Shown here: positions 1-8,615 of the stretch, one piece after another
Position numbering within the stretch: position 1 is the first letter of the stretch
Layout: every line of letters starts with the position of its first letter
Origin: an uncultured Oscillibacter sp.
GTDB lineage: Bacteria; Bacillota; Clostridia; Oscillospirales; Oscillospiraceae
Length of the DNA stretch: 58,545 nt
Reading direction: 5' to 3'
Assembly: GCA_945868085.1 (NCBI GenBank)
Contig: CAMBKF010000010.1
Span: 1 to 58,545, forward strand
Made by a program: the position numbers and the translations under genes
Notes under the pieces: model-generated
Databases searched by the model: none
Told to the model about the DNA's origin: nothing
What the model saw: the letters and a program-made list of their open reading frames with translations, nothing else

Positions 1-3000
1 GCGGCCATCTACCCCATCACCCCGTCGTCCCCCATGGCCGACTTTGTGGACCAGTGGTCCGCTAACGGCCTGAAGAACATCTTCGGCACCCAGGTCAAGG
101 TGGTGGAGATGCAGTCTGAGGCCGGCGCGGCCGGCGCTGTGCACGGTTCCCTGGGTTCCGGCGCACTGACCACCACTTATACCGCCTCTCAGGGCCTGCT
201 GCTGATGATCCCCAACATGTACAAGATCGCGGCCGAGCAGCTGCCCTGCGTGTTCCATGTTTCCGCCCGTACCGTATCCTCCCACGCCCTGAACATCTTC
301 GGCGACCACTCCGACGTGATGGCCTGCCGCCAGACCGGCTTTGCCATGCTGTGCGAGGGCAACGTGCAGGAGGTCATGGACCTCTCCCCTGTGGCCCATC
401 TGGCCGCGCTGGAGGGCAAGGTCCCCTTCATCAACTTCTTTGACGGTTTCCGCACCAGCCACGAGATCCAGAAGATCGCCGTGTGGGATTACGAGGACCT
501 GAAGGATATGTGCGACATGGACGCCGTGGCCGAGTTCCGCCGCCACGCCCTGAACCCCGAGCATCCCCATATGCGCGGCAGCCATGAAAACGGCGACATC
601 TTCTTCCAGCACCGCGAGGCCTGCAACAAGTACTATGCAGAGCTGCCCGCCGTGGTGGAGAAGTATATGGACAAGATCAATGCCAAGCTGGGCACTGACT
701 ATAAGCTGTTCAACTACTATGGCCATCCCGAGGCGGACCGCGTCATCGTGGCTATGGGCTCCATCTGCGACGTGGCCGAGGAAGTCATCGACTACCTGAA
801 CGCCCACGGCGAGAAGGTGGGCCTGGTGAAGGTGCGCCTGTACCGCCCCTTTGCTCCCGAGAAGCTGCTGGAAGCCTTCCCTGCCTCCGTACAGAAGATC
901 GCCGTGCTGGACCGCACCAAGGAGCCCGGCGCCATGGGCGAGCCTCTGTATCAGGATGTGGTCACCGCTCTTGCCAACGCCGGCTGGAACGATGTGAAGG
1001 TCATCGGCGGCCGTTACGGCCTGGGCAGCAAGGATACGCCTCCTGCCTCCGTGTTCGCCGTTTATAATGAGCTGAAGAAGGACGAGATGAAGCGCCAGTT
1101 CACCATCGGCATCGTGGACGATGTGACCAATCTCTCCCTGCCCGAGGATGAAAACTGCCCCAACACCGCAGCTCCCGGCACCATCGAGTGCAAGTTCTGG
1201 GGCCTGGGCGGCGACGGCACCGTGGGCGCCAACAAGAACTCCATCAAGATCATCGGCGACCATACCGACAAGTATGTCCAGGCGTACTTCCAGTACGACT
1301 CCAAGAAGACCGGCGGCGTCACCATCAGCCATCTGCGCTTCGGTGATAAGCCCATCCGCTCTCCCTATTATATCAACAAGGCCGACTTCGTGGCCTGCCA
1401 CAACCCCAGCTATATCACCAAGGGCTTCAAGATGGTCAACGATGTCAAGCCCGGCGGCGTGTTCATGATCAACTGCCAGTGGGATCTGGACGAGCTGAAC
1501 CATCACCTGAAGGCTGATGCCAAGCGCTATATCGCCAAGAACAACATCCAGCTCTATACCATCGACGCCATCGACCTGGCCATCGAGATCGGCATGGGCA
1601 AGCGCAACAACACCATCCTGCAGTCCGCTTTCTTCACCCTGGCCAAGGTCATGCCCCAGGAGGATGCCATCCGTTACATGAAGGAGAAGGCCAAGGCTTC
1701 CTACCTGAAGAAGGGCCAGGATGTGGTGGATATGAACTACAAGGCCATCGACCTGGGCGCCACCGCCTTTAAGAAGATCGACGTGCCCGCCGACTGGGCC
1801 AATGCCGTGGACGAGCCCGAGCACAAGGCCCTGGAGGGCAAGCCCGAGCTTGTGAAGATGGTGAAGGAGATCCTGGAGCCCGTGGGCAAGATGGACGGCG
1901 ACAGCCTGCCCGTTTCCGCCTTTGTGGATCATGTGGACGGCCAGTTCGAGCTGGGCGCCTCCGCCTATGAAAAGCGCGGCGTTGCTGTGTCTGTTCCTAC
2001 CTGGGACAGCACCAAGTGCATCCAGTGCAACCAGTGTGCCTATGTCTGCCCCCACGCCACCATCCGCCCCTTCGCCCTGACCGCCGAGGAGGCCGCTGCT
2101 GCTCCCGAGGCCGCCAAGATCGTGGACGTGAAGGCCGGCAAGGGCAAGGGTGTGTACCAGTACACCATGGCCGTGTCCCCGCTGGACTGCATGGGCTGCG
2201 GCGTGTGTATCGGCGTGTGCCCGGTGAGCGCTCTGTCCATGGTCCCCCAGGAGGGCGAGCTGCCTCAGCAGGATGTATTTGACTACTGCGTCAGCAAGGT
2301 TTCCGAGAAGAAGGATATGCAGGACAATTCCGTCAAGGGCAGCCAGTTCAAGCAGCCCATGCTGGAGTTCTCCGGCTCCTGCGCCGGCTGCGCCGAGACC
2401 AGCTATGCCCGTCTCGTGACCCAGCTGTTCGGCGACCATATGTATATCTCTAACGCCACCGGCTGCTCCTCCATCTGGGGCGGTCCTGCGGCTACCTCTC
2501 CCTACTGCACCAATAAGGAGGGCCACGGCCCCGCATGGTGTAACTCCCTCTTCGAGGATAACGCCGAGCACGGCCTGGGCATGTTCGTTGGCCAGAACAA
2601 GATCCGCGAGGATCTGGCCGCCGAGGCCCGCCAGCTGGTGAACATCGAGTGGGCCCGTCCCGAGCTGAAGGCTGCCGCCCAGGCCTGGCTGGACACCATG
2701 GATGACGGCACCGCCAACGCCGAGCCCGCCAAGGCCTTCGTCAAGGCCCTGGAGGAGAGCATCTGCACCGTGGAGGAGCTGGCTGCTGTGCCGCAGTTCG
2801 CTGAGCACGCCGCCGAGCTGAAGGCCAAGGGCGCTCTGTTCTGCGACTGCGAGGCCTGCACCATCGCTGCGGACCTGCTGAGCAAGAGAGAGTACCTGGC
2901 CAAGAAGTCCATGTGGATCTTCGGCGGCGACGGCTGGGCCTACGACATCGGCTACGGCGGCCTGGATCACGTCATCGCTTCCAAGCAGGATGTGAACATC

Positions 3001-3555
3001 TTCGTCTTCGATACCGAGGTCTATTCCAACACCGGCGGCCAGGCTTCCAAGGCCTCCAACATCGGCCAGGTCTGCCAGTTTGCCGCAGCCGGTAAGGAAG
3101 TGAAGAAGAAGAGCCTTGCCGAGATCGCCATGCAGTACGGCTATGTGTATGTGGCTCAGGTGGCCATGGGTGCCAACCCCGCTCAGACCATCAAGGCCAT
3201 CACCGAGGCCGAGGCCTATCACGGCCCGTCCCTAATCATCGGCTACAGCCCCTGCGAGATGCACAGCATCAAGGGCGGCATGATGAACTGCCAGAAGGAA
3301 ATGAAGAAGGCTGTGGAATGCGGTTACTGGAACCTGTTCCGCTTCAATCCTGCCGCACCGGCTGGCCAGCGCTTCTCCATGGATTCCAAGGCGCCCGCCG
3401 GCGGCTATCAGGAGTTCCTGATGAACGAGGCCCGTTACTCCCGCCTGACCCGCGAGTTCCCGGATCGTGCCGGCGTGCTCTTCCAGCGCAACGAGGACGA
3501 GGCCAAGGCCCGTTACGAGCACCTGCTCAAGCTCATCGAGATGTACGATAAGTAA
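1..3555 (+). CDS. nifJ: Pyruvate:ferredoxin (flavodoxin) oxidoreductase, 5' partial
   Basis: Oxidatively decarboxylates pyruvate to acetyl-CoA and CO2 and reduces ferredoxin in the cytoplasm of anaerobes. The reading frame is open from base 1, and its first residues (AAIYPITPSSPMAD) match the family just inside its normal N-terminus, so only a short start is missing; the ATG at 34 is internal. 1184 residues are visible, close to the usual ~1170-1200. Two CxxCxxCxxxCP [4Fe-4S] motifs lie at about 2017-2052 and 2188-2223. The thiamine-diphosphate domain has GDGWAYDIG near 2926 and SNTGGQASK near 3028, and the proximal-cluster motif SCAGCAET lies near 2377. No close neighbours in the same direction; a terminator follows at once, so it is probably monocistronic. 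Confidence 0.97.
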   Translation, partial: AAIYPITPSSPMADFVDQWSANGLKNIFGTQVKVVEMQSEAGAAGAVHGSLGSGALTTTYTASQGLLLMIPNMYKIAAEQLPCVFHVSARTVSSHALNIFGDHSDVMACRQTGFAMLCEGNVQEVMDLSPVAHLAALEGKVPFINFFDGFRTSHEIQKIAVWDYEDLKDMCDMDAVAEFRRHALNPEHPHMRGSHENGDIFFQHREACNKYYAELPAVVEKYMDKINAKLGTDYKLFNYYGHPEADRVIVAMGSICDVAEEVIDYLNAHGEKVGLVKVRLYRPFAPEKLLEAFPASVQKIAVLDRTKEPGAMGEPLYQDVVTALANAGWNDVKVIGGRYGLGSKDTPPASVFAVYNELKKDEMKRQFTIGIVDDVTNLSLPEDENCPNTAAPGTIECKFWGLGGDGTVGANKNSIKIIGDHTDKYVQAYFQYDSKKTGGVTISHLRFGDKPIRSPYYINKADFVACHNPSYITKGFKMVNDVKPGGVFMINCQWDLDELNHHLKADAKRYIAKNNIQLYTIDAIDLAIEIGMGKRNNTILQSAFFTLAKVMPQEDAIRYMKEKAKASYLKKGQDVVDMNYKAIDLGATAFKKIDVPADWANAVDEPEHKALEGKPELVKMVKEILEPVGKMDGDSLPVSAFVDHVDGQFELGASAYEKRGVAVSVPTWDSTKCIQCNQCAYVCPHATIRPFALTAEEAAAAPEAAKIVDVKAGKGKGVYQYTMAVSPLDCMGCGVCIGVCPVSALSMVPQEGELPQQDVFDYCVSKVSEKKDMQDNSVKGSQFKQPMLEFSGSCAGCAETSYARLVTQLFGDHMYISNATGCSSIWGGPAATSPYCTNKEGHGPAWCNSLFEDNAEHGLGMFVGQNKIREDLAAEARQLVNIEWARPELKAAAQAWLDTMDDGTANAEPAKAFVKALEESICTVEELAAVPQFAEHAAELKAKGALFCDCEACTIAADLLSKREYLAKKSMWIFGGDGWAYDIGYGGLDHVIASKQDVNIFVFDTEVYSNTGGQASKASNIGQVCQFAAAGKEVKKKSLAEIAMQYGYVYVAQVAMGANPAQTIKAITEAEAYHGPSLIIGYSPCEMHSIKGGMMNCQKEMKKAVECGYWNLFRFNPAAPAGQRFSMDSKAPAGGYQEFLMNEARYSRLTREFPDRAGVLFQRNEDEAKARYEHLLKLIEMYDK

Positions 3556-3582
3556 GCCCCAGGGCTTGCCCATAGCGTATAC

Positions 3583-3616
3583 AAAAAGGGACACGCTCCG
3601 GCGTGTCCCTTTTTTA
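3583..3616 (+). terminator. Intrinsic terminator of nifJ
   Basis: A perfect stem, AAAAAGGGACACGC / GCGTGTCCCTTTTT, with a TCCG loop, runs into a T tract 27 bases after the nifJ stop codon. Confidence 0.9.
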
Positions 3617-3633
3617 TGCATTGGGGGATGGGA

Positions 3634-3678
3634 GGACGGATTGCCACGACCAGTTTGCGAACTGGTCTCGCAATGACG
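3634..3678. repeat. REP-like palindromic repeat, copy A
   Basis: The core GGATTGCCAC...CTCGCAATGAC flanks an 8-bp perfect hairpin (GACCAGTT / AACTGGTC, 3648-3667). The same flanks with a different but again perfect inner hairpin occur at 12172-12219, which shows a dispersed repeat whose stem co-varies. Similar intergenic repeats are common in this bacterial group (from memory). Confidence 0.75.
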
Positions 3679-4004
3679 CCTTTTGAAAGTTTGCCCTTGC
3701 CATTCCGAGCCAGTGCGTACACTGGCGTGGGAATTTCTGGGGCGGACGACCCTGTCCGCCGGGTGCGGGGGCTCTTGGAGTGCATAGGGGCGGGGCTCTG
3801 CCCGCACAGTAGACGCAAAGAGTATCCCTGTATGAACAGTCAGCATAAGCGTGGAGCGCGTCGCGGAATTAGACGCAGAGATCATGCGAAAGCAAGGCAT
3901 GAAATTGGCATGCTCCGATACGCGGGGCAGAAGGTCACTGATGCAGTTGGCACTTCAGCCGCGGAAAGGATTCCAAAACCATTGGGTTTGGCGGCGTTCT
4001 TTGG

Positions 4005-4034
4005 GTACTTTCTGTCGCTGGTGACAGAAAATAC
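4005..4034. repeat. Palindrome built on TTTCTGTC / GACAGAAA
   Basis: GTAC-TTTCTGTC-gctggt-GACAGAAA-ATAC forms a near-perfect hairpin without a T tract on either strand. It is more like a dispersed intergenic repeat than a terminator. Confidence 0.5.
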
Positions 4035-4069
4035 CCCGTCGGAGGCATTTGACAACAGGTGCGGCGGAC

Positions 4070-4100
4070 AAAAAAGCGCGGCCCGGATGGGCCGCGCTTT
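4070..4100 (-). terminator. Intrinsic terminator of the flippase gene
   Basis: Perfect 12-bp stem AAAGCGCGGCCC / GGGCCGCGCTTT with a GGAT loop. On the minus strand it ends in six T, 24 bases after the flippase stop codon. Confidence 0.9.
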
Positions 4101-4123
4101 CCGCCTTGTATATGCAATTTGGT

Positions 4124-5647
4124 TTACCGGCCCAGCCGACGCCGGAACCGCTGCACCGGGCTGGAGAACAGGTCCCGCTCGTATTTGTCCATGCCGAACA
4201 GCCACATGCTGGCGCCGTACAGGGGCACGAACACGCACAGGATCAGTGCGATCTGCCCGTAGCTGGTGGGCCGCAGGAATATGGCCATCAGAATAGCCGC
4301 GATGCCCGGGACGATCATAGCCGGGACCAGATGCCGGATGCGCAGCCAGAACCGGGGAATGTCCAGCCCCACCCGGCGGCGATAGTAGCGGTTCATGATG
4401 AGCATGCCCGCGCCGGTGGCAATGGCCGTGCCGATGGCCGCGCCCAGGACGCCCCACTCCATGCACAGGGGGATGCTGAGGACGATGTTGGCCAGAGCGA
4501 TAATGAGGTACACCAGGGAACTGAACCGGTGCATATTCTTGGCCCGGAGGATCTCATACCCCAGCATCTGAATGTTGGCCCAGAGGGTGGCCCCGAACAG
4601 CAGCAAGGTCACGGCGTAGTCTATTTGGAACTTGGCGTCGCCGCCCCACAGCACCACAAAGGTCTGGCCCACCGCCACAAAGCCCCAGAAGATGCCGCCC
4701 AGCAGGATGAACTGCAGCCGCCCCACCCGGATGAAAAGCTTATCCAGCTCCAGGATGGGCTGGTTTTCCGCCACGATGCGGTTGACCCGGGGGATGAGCA
4801 GGTTGGAGATGGCGGTGGCGAAGGACTGATAGTATACATTCAGCTGCGCCGCCACGGTGTAGACCGTCACGGCGGTGGTGCCGTGGATCCACGCCAGCAG
4901 CAGCCGGTCGATGCTCCAGTTGAGATTGTCCACCACGATGCCGATGAACACGAAGGTGGTGAAGCCCACCATCTCCCGCATGAGCTTGAAGTCATAGTGG
5001 CGGAAGGAGAAGGGCATTTTCAGCTTTGTCAGGCAGAAGATGATGTTCAGCAGACCGCTGAGAACCGTAAAGATCAGCGCCAGCACCGTCAGCGTGACGC
5101 TGCGGTAGCCCAGGATCAGCAGGGGGATCATGATGAGGGGGTTGAGCACCTGGCGGCCCAGAGCCACCACCTTTTGGAAGATGTACTCCTCGTTGATGGT
5201 CACATGGGACTCAAAGACGCTGATGGGGAAGGACAGGGCGGCATTGACGGTCATAATGCGCAGGAGCTTTTCGCCCAGGGCGATCTCGTCCGGCGTCAGC
5301 TTCTTGCCGAAGATGACCTCCCCGTGGCCGGCCAGCAGGAAGCCGATGGCCAGCACCAGGGCCCCCAGCACCACATAGGTGGTGAAAAACATGCCGTTGA
5401 GCTTGGCCATGCCGGGCTTGTCGTCCGCGGACTTGGCCCGGGAATAGTAGCGGATGTAGGCGCTGCCCAGGCCGAAGCTCAGGAGGTTCAAATAGGAGAT
5501 AATGGGCAGAACGGTCTGGTAAACGCCAAACTCGCTATCGCCCAGCCGCTGGATCATAATGGGCGTATACACCAGGGAGATGACGGTGCTCAGACCCATG
5601 GATAGATAGGACAGGACTGCGCCGATCTTGATCTGTCTGTCTTGCAA
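4124..5647 (-). CDS. Polysaccharide/oligosaccharide flippase, MOP superfamily
   Basis: 507-residue multispanning membrane protein of the polysaccharide transporter branch of the MOP (MATE-like) superfamily. Such proteins move lipid-linked sugars across the membrane during envelope polysaccharide assembly. The N-terminal IKIGAVLSYLSMGL, followed by repeated hydrophobic helices of about 20 residues, and a length near 500 fit the family. The TTG at 5647 is chosen because GAAAGGGGTGGG lies just upstream on the coding strand, and the promoter at 5698-5726 would leave an upstream TTG (5683) only a few bases from the transcript start. It diverges from murT. No glycosyltransferases lie next to it, so the exported sugar is unknown. 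Confidence 0.88.
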   Translation of the reverse strand: MQDRQIKIGAVLSYLSMGLSTVISLVYTPIMIQRLGDSEFGVYQTVLPIISYLNLLSFGLGSAYIRYYSRAKSADDKPGMAKLNGMFFTTYVVLGALVLAIGFLLAGHGEVIFGKKLTPDEIALGEKLLRIMTVNAALSFPISVFESHVTINEEYIFQKVVALGRQVLNPLIMIPLLILGYRSVTLTVLALIFTVLSGLLNIIFCLTKLKMPFSFRHYDFKLMREMVGFTTFVFIGIVVDNLNWSIDRLLLAWIHGTTAVTVYTVAAQLNVYYQSFATAISNLLIPRVNRIVAENQPILELDKLFIRVGRLQFILLGGIFWGFVAVGQTFVVLWGGDAKFQIDYAVTLLLFGATLWANIQMLGYEILRAKNMHRFSSLVYLIIALANIVLSIPLCMEWGVLGAAIGTAIATGAGMLIMNRYYRRRVGLDIPRFWLRIRHLVPAMIVPGIAAILMAIFLRPTSYGQIALILCVFVPLYGASMWLFGMDKYERDLFSSPVQRFRRRLGR

Positions 5648-5697
5648 GCTGCGCCCACCCCTTTCTGTTTCTGAATGGCACAATTCTACAAATACCT

Positions 5698-5726
5698 ATT
5701 TTACCGCACCTTTGGCAAACTGTAAA
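5698..5726 (-). promoter_or_regulatory. Sigma-A promoter of the flippase gene
   Basis: On the minus strand TTTACA, a 17-base spacer, then TAAAAT. It lies about 45 bases before the TTG start and back to back with the murT promoter. Confidence 0.75.
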
Positions 5727-5761
5727 CCCGTTTTCGGCTATTTTTTGCCCTTTTCCGCAAG

Positions 5762-5790
5762 TTGACAGTGCCGGGTAAAGTGGTTAAAAT
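5762..5790 (+). promoter_or_regulatory. Sigma-A promoter of murT-gatD
   Basis: TTGACA, 17-base spacer, TAAAAT. The leader of about 80 bases before the murT start includes the small palindrome TGCCAT-ccg-ATGGCA. Confidence 0.8.
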
Positions 5791-5878
5791 AAATACCGTC
5801 AGCCGGCGGGACTTTGCCCCGCTGGGCCCGTGCCATCCGATGGCAGTATCTGATTCTATGTGCGAGGTATGTAAAGCT

Positions 5879-7243
5879 ATGAATCTTCGTTTCCTGTTTG
5901 CAATGGCGGTGTGCAAGTGCGTGTATCACGGGATGCGCCTGCTGGGCCGCCAGGCGTCGTATCTGCCGGGCTGGTTTGCCGTGAAGCTGTGTCCGGACTA
6001 TCTGCGGCACATCCGCAAGGCCGAAACGGTCATCTGTGTCACCGGCACCGATGGCAAGACCACCACCGCCAATCTCCTCAGTGACCTGCTCACTTCCGCC
6101 GGGCGCAAGGTGGCCAACAACCGCATCGGCAGCAACACCGAGTTCGGCATCGCCACAGCCATGACCTGCTCCGTGGCCCTCACCAACCGCTGCCGGGTGG
6201 ATGCGGTGGTGCTGGAGGTGGACGAGCACTATGCCCGCATCGTCTGCCCCAAGGTGCGCAGCGACTATATCGTTCTCACCAACGTGCTGCGGGACTCCCT
6301 GCAGCGCAATGCCCATCCGGAGTATGTGGCCGGAAAGCTGGCCCAGATCGACTGCCCCAAGGCCAAGCTGATCCTCAACGCCGACGAGCTGTGCTCGTCT
6401 TTGCTGCTGCCGGAAAATCCCCGGGTGTATTATGCCATCGCCCGGCAGGAGGGGGACGGGGTGACCCCGCCCAACCGGGTCAACGACTGCCCGGATTGCC
6501 CCCGCTGCGGCGCGCCGCTGCGCTATGACTATGTACGCTATGCCCATGTGGGCCACGTCCACTGCGAGAAGTGCGGCTTTGCCTCCCCGGCAGCGGACTG
6601 GCTGGCCACGGAACTGGACCCGGAGAACCACCGACTGACCCTGCGGCATGGGGAGGAGGAATACACCCTGCCCATGCTCCACGACAGCGTGTTCAACATC
6701 TATAATGAGCTGGCCGCCGTGGCGGTGCTCAGCGAAATGGGCCTGTCCATGGCCGACATCCGCACCGCCCTGGAGGCTACGCCCCTCACCAAGACCCGGC
6801 TGAACCAGCTCCGGGTGAAGGGCGTGACCGTGGTGAGCATGATGGCCAAGAGCAATAACTCCCTGCCGGTGTCCATGGTCTTTGACTACATCCGCAAAAA
6901 GCCCGGGAAAAAGGCGGTGATCCTGGCCCTGGATGACCTGGACGAGAGCAAGTCCTCCGAGCGCATCGGATGGATCTATGACACGGACTATGAGTTCTTG
7001 AATGATGAAAACATCGTGCAGATCCTGGCCACCGGCGTGCGCTGCTGGGATCATCAGGTGCGCCTGCTCCTGGCGGGGGTGCCCCGGGAGAAGCTGGTGT
7101 GCATGCAGGACGAGCTGGCGGCCATCGAGCAGCTGCGCTGTAAGGATCTGGAGAGCGTGTATCTGCTCCACGATATGTCCAGCTACAGCCGCTCAGTGAC
7201 GGCCCTGGAGAAGATCCGCAAGGTATTGGAGGGTGCGCTATGA
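5879..7243 (+). CDS. murT: MurT-like Mur ligase subunit (lipid II isoglutaminyl synthase family)
   Basis: 454 residues. MurT with GatD amidates the D-glutamate of lipid II, using ATP and ammonia released by GatD. Visible are the P-loop TGTDGKTTT (about residues 55-63), a zinc-ribbon insertion with cysteines near 204, 207, 210, 229 and 232, and the C-terminal DUF1727 region. The start follows GAGG and gives a normal family length. Two stretches deviate: where typical MurT has a KNPAG motif this reads KSNNS, and where it has an ADGRDTSW-type motif this reads SSERIGW. Together with the altered GatD partner this suggests a diverged subfamily, so substrate and ammonia source are open. It overlaps gatD by four bases (ATGA). 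Confidence 0.85.
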   Translation: MNLRFLFAMAVCKCVYHGMRLLGRQASYLPGWFAVKLCPDYLRHIRKAETVICVTGTDGKTTTANLLSDLLTSAGRKVANNRIGSNTEFGIATAMTCSVALTNRCRVDAVVLEVDEHYARIVCPKVRSDYIVLTNVLRDSLQRNAHPEYVAGKLAQIDCPKAKLILNADELCSSLLLPENPRVYYAIARQEGDGVTPPNRVNDCPDCPRCGAPLRYDYVRYAHVGHVHCEKCGFASPAADWLATELDPENHRLTLRHGEEEYTLPMLHDSVFNIYNELAAVAVLSEMGLSMADIRTALEATPLTKTRLNQLRVKGVTVVSMMAKSNNSLPVSMVFDYIRKKPGKKAVILALDDLDESKSSERIGWIYDTDYEFLNDENIVQILATGVRCWDHQVRLLLAGVPREKLVCMQDELAAIEQLRCKDLESVYLLHDMSSYSRSVTALEKIRKVLEGAL

Positions 7244-7932
7244 CCATAGAATTTCTGTATCCGGAGCTGTGCAATCTCTACGGCGACCGGGGCAACATGG
7301 ACTATCTGCGCCGGTGCCTGCCGGCGGATTATCGCGGGACGCATATGGGGGACGAGCCCTGGTTCGTGCAGCATGAGGTGGATTTGATTTATATGTGCTC
7401 CATGACGGAGCGCAGCCAGGAGCGTATTATTCAGGCGCTGACACCCTACCGGGAGCGCCTGAAAGAGCTGATGGACAGGGGAACGCATTTCCTCCTCACA
7501 GGCAACGCCATGGAGGTGTTCGGCAAGACCATCCAGGATGGAGAAAAGGCTATCCCGGGCCTGGGACTGCTGGATCTGACGGCCCGGCGCATCCTGCCCC
7601 GGCGGGCAAACTCCCTGTTTTTGGGCGGCTTTGAGGGCATGAAGATCGTGGGCTACACCAGCCGCTTCAGCCACATGGAGAGCAGCCTCCCGCCGCTGTT
7701 CCGCGTAGAAAAGGGCCTGGGCCGCAGCGAGGGCGCGGCGGTGGAGGGCATCCGCTCCGGCGGCGTGCTGGGCACCTACCTGCTGGGGCCGCTGCTGGTG
7801 CTGAATCCGGATTTCACCCGGTGGCTCCTGGATGACCTGGGCGCGAAGGACGCATCCCTTGCCTTTGAGAAGGAGGCGCGCCAGGCGTACCAGGTGCGGC
7901 TGGAGCAGTTCCAGGGGAATATCGAAGTATGA
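7240..7932 (+). CDS. gatD: GatD-like class I glutamine amidotransferase, catalytic residues missing
   Basis: 230 residues, translationally coupled to murT. The fold and landmarks match GatD: LYGDRGN near residue 13, GLGLLD near 107, GTYLxGP near 178. GatD normally hydrolyses glutamine with a Cys nucleophile in a CGGYQ-like elbow and a His in GTYLHGP. Here the elbow region (residues 84-95) reads LLTGNAMEVFGK with no cysteine, and the histidine position (about 182) is leucine. The glycine-rich motif before it is also lost (CSMTERSQ). No frameshift or stop is present, so this is a maintained protein that probably cannot hydrolyse glutamine. It may act as a structural partner or let MurT use free ammonia; that is inference. 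Confidence 0.8.
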   Translation: MTIEFLYPELCNLYGDRGNMDYLRRCLPADYRGTHMGDEPWFVQHEVDLIYMCSMTERSQERIIQALTPYRERLKELMDRGTHFLLTGNAMEVFGKTIQDGEKAIPGLGLLDLTARRILPRRANSLFLGGFEGMKIVGYTSRFSHMESSLPPLFRVEKGLGRSEGAAVEGIRSGGVLGTYLLGPLLVLNPDFTRWLLDDLGAKDASLAFEKEARQAYQVRLEQFQGNIEV

Positions 7933-7942
7933 GTTTAAAGAC

Positions 7943-7975
7943 AAAACCTCCGGCATCGCCGGAGGTTTTGCTTTT
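7943..7975. terminator. Bidirectional terminator between gatD and the cyclase gene
   Basis: Perfect stem AAAACCTCCGGC / GCCGGAGGTTTT with a three-base loop, T-rich on the plus side and closed by AAAA/TTTT. It sits between two convergent genes, 10 bases after the gatD stop. Confidence 0.85.
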
Positions 7976-7982
7976 TCTGCCA

Positions 7983-8615
7983 TTACTGCACCATAGCCAC
8001 GGCACGGCAGGAGCAGCCGTCGGAGTTTTCGAATTTCAGCGGCATGGTAGCAAAGGTGAACCTTTTGCCCAGCAGCCGGTCCAAATTTTTCAGATTCTCT
8101 GTGTTCACCAGGCCTGCGCCCAGGAGCGTCAGATGGTTGGGATAGTCTACCGTATCACAGGGATCAATGGAGATGCAGTCCTCGCCGATGCCCTTGAGAG
8201 GGAGCCCCGTCACAAAGGCCGCCGCCTCCGGCGTCAGGCAGGGAAAAGCCTCGTAGTAATCTGCCTGGCCCCAGCGCTCGTCCCATCCGGTGCAAAACAG
8301 CAGGAAATCCGCCTGGCGGATCTCACTCTCGTGGGCCCGGAGCAGAGACAGGGGGATCTCCGTCAGTCCCCGGCAGTCCAGCGCGAAACCGGGGCCCACA
8401 AAAGTCTCCGCCGGGAAATCGTCCAGGGTCCGGCCGCCGTCTATCATGTGGGCCGGGGCGTCCATGTGGGTGCCGGTGTGGGAGTACATGTGCAGCAGTG
8501 TCTCCCGGTAGCCCGCGTCCGCGATGGTGCAGGCGGTGGTGAGCACCGGCTGCTCTGTGCCGGGATAAACGGGCATATCGCCCCGGATGGTGTGTGTCAG
8601 CTCAATTATTTTCAT
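7983..8615 (-). CDS. Cyclase-family metal-dependent hydrolase (kynurenine formamidase-like)
   Basis: 210 residues of the cyclase family (PF04199), which includes bacterial kynurenine formamidase KynB and related amide/lactone hydrolases. The diagnostic metal-binding motif [11 protein letters not shown] is present around residues 46-56, and the N-terminal DLTH-like element appears as IELTHTI. Its start overlaps the end of mnmG by 14 bases, so the two are co-transcribed. No tryptophan-degradation genes are nearby, so the kynurenine substrate is not supported and the real substrate is unknown. Confidence 0.85.
   Translation of the reverse strand: MKIIELTHTIRGDMPVYPGTEQPVLTTACTIADAGYRETLLHMYSHTGTHMDAPAHMIDGGRTLDDFPAETFVGPGFALDCRGLTEIPLSLLRAHESEIRQADFLLFCTGWDERWGQADYYEAFPCLTPEAAAFVTGLPLKGIGEDCISIDPCDTVDYPNHLTLLGAGLVNTENLKNLDRLLGKRFTFATMPLKFENSDGCSCRAVAMVQ

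Larger units (their letters stand above)
3617..4069. other. Intergenic region with dispersed palindromic repeats, no gene seen
   Basis: About 450 bases between convergent genes with no credible reading frame or ribosome binding site. It holds two palindromic modules (annotated separately at 3634-3678 and 4005-4034) and a short inverted repeat GGCGGAC / GTCCGCC near 3741-3760. The first module recurs at 12172-12219. Confidence 0.6.

Noticed and set aside
4049-5605. Long plus-strand open frame opposite the flippase gene
   Set aside because: Low-complexity product rich in His, Gln, Gly and Asp, no ribosome site, and it mirrors a strong membrane-protein gene; typical antisense shadow in G+C-rich DNA.
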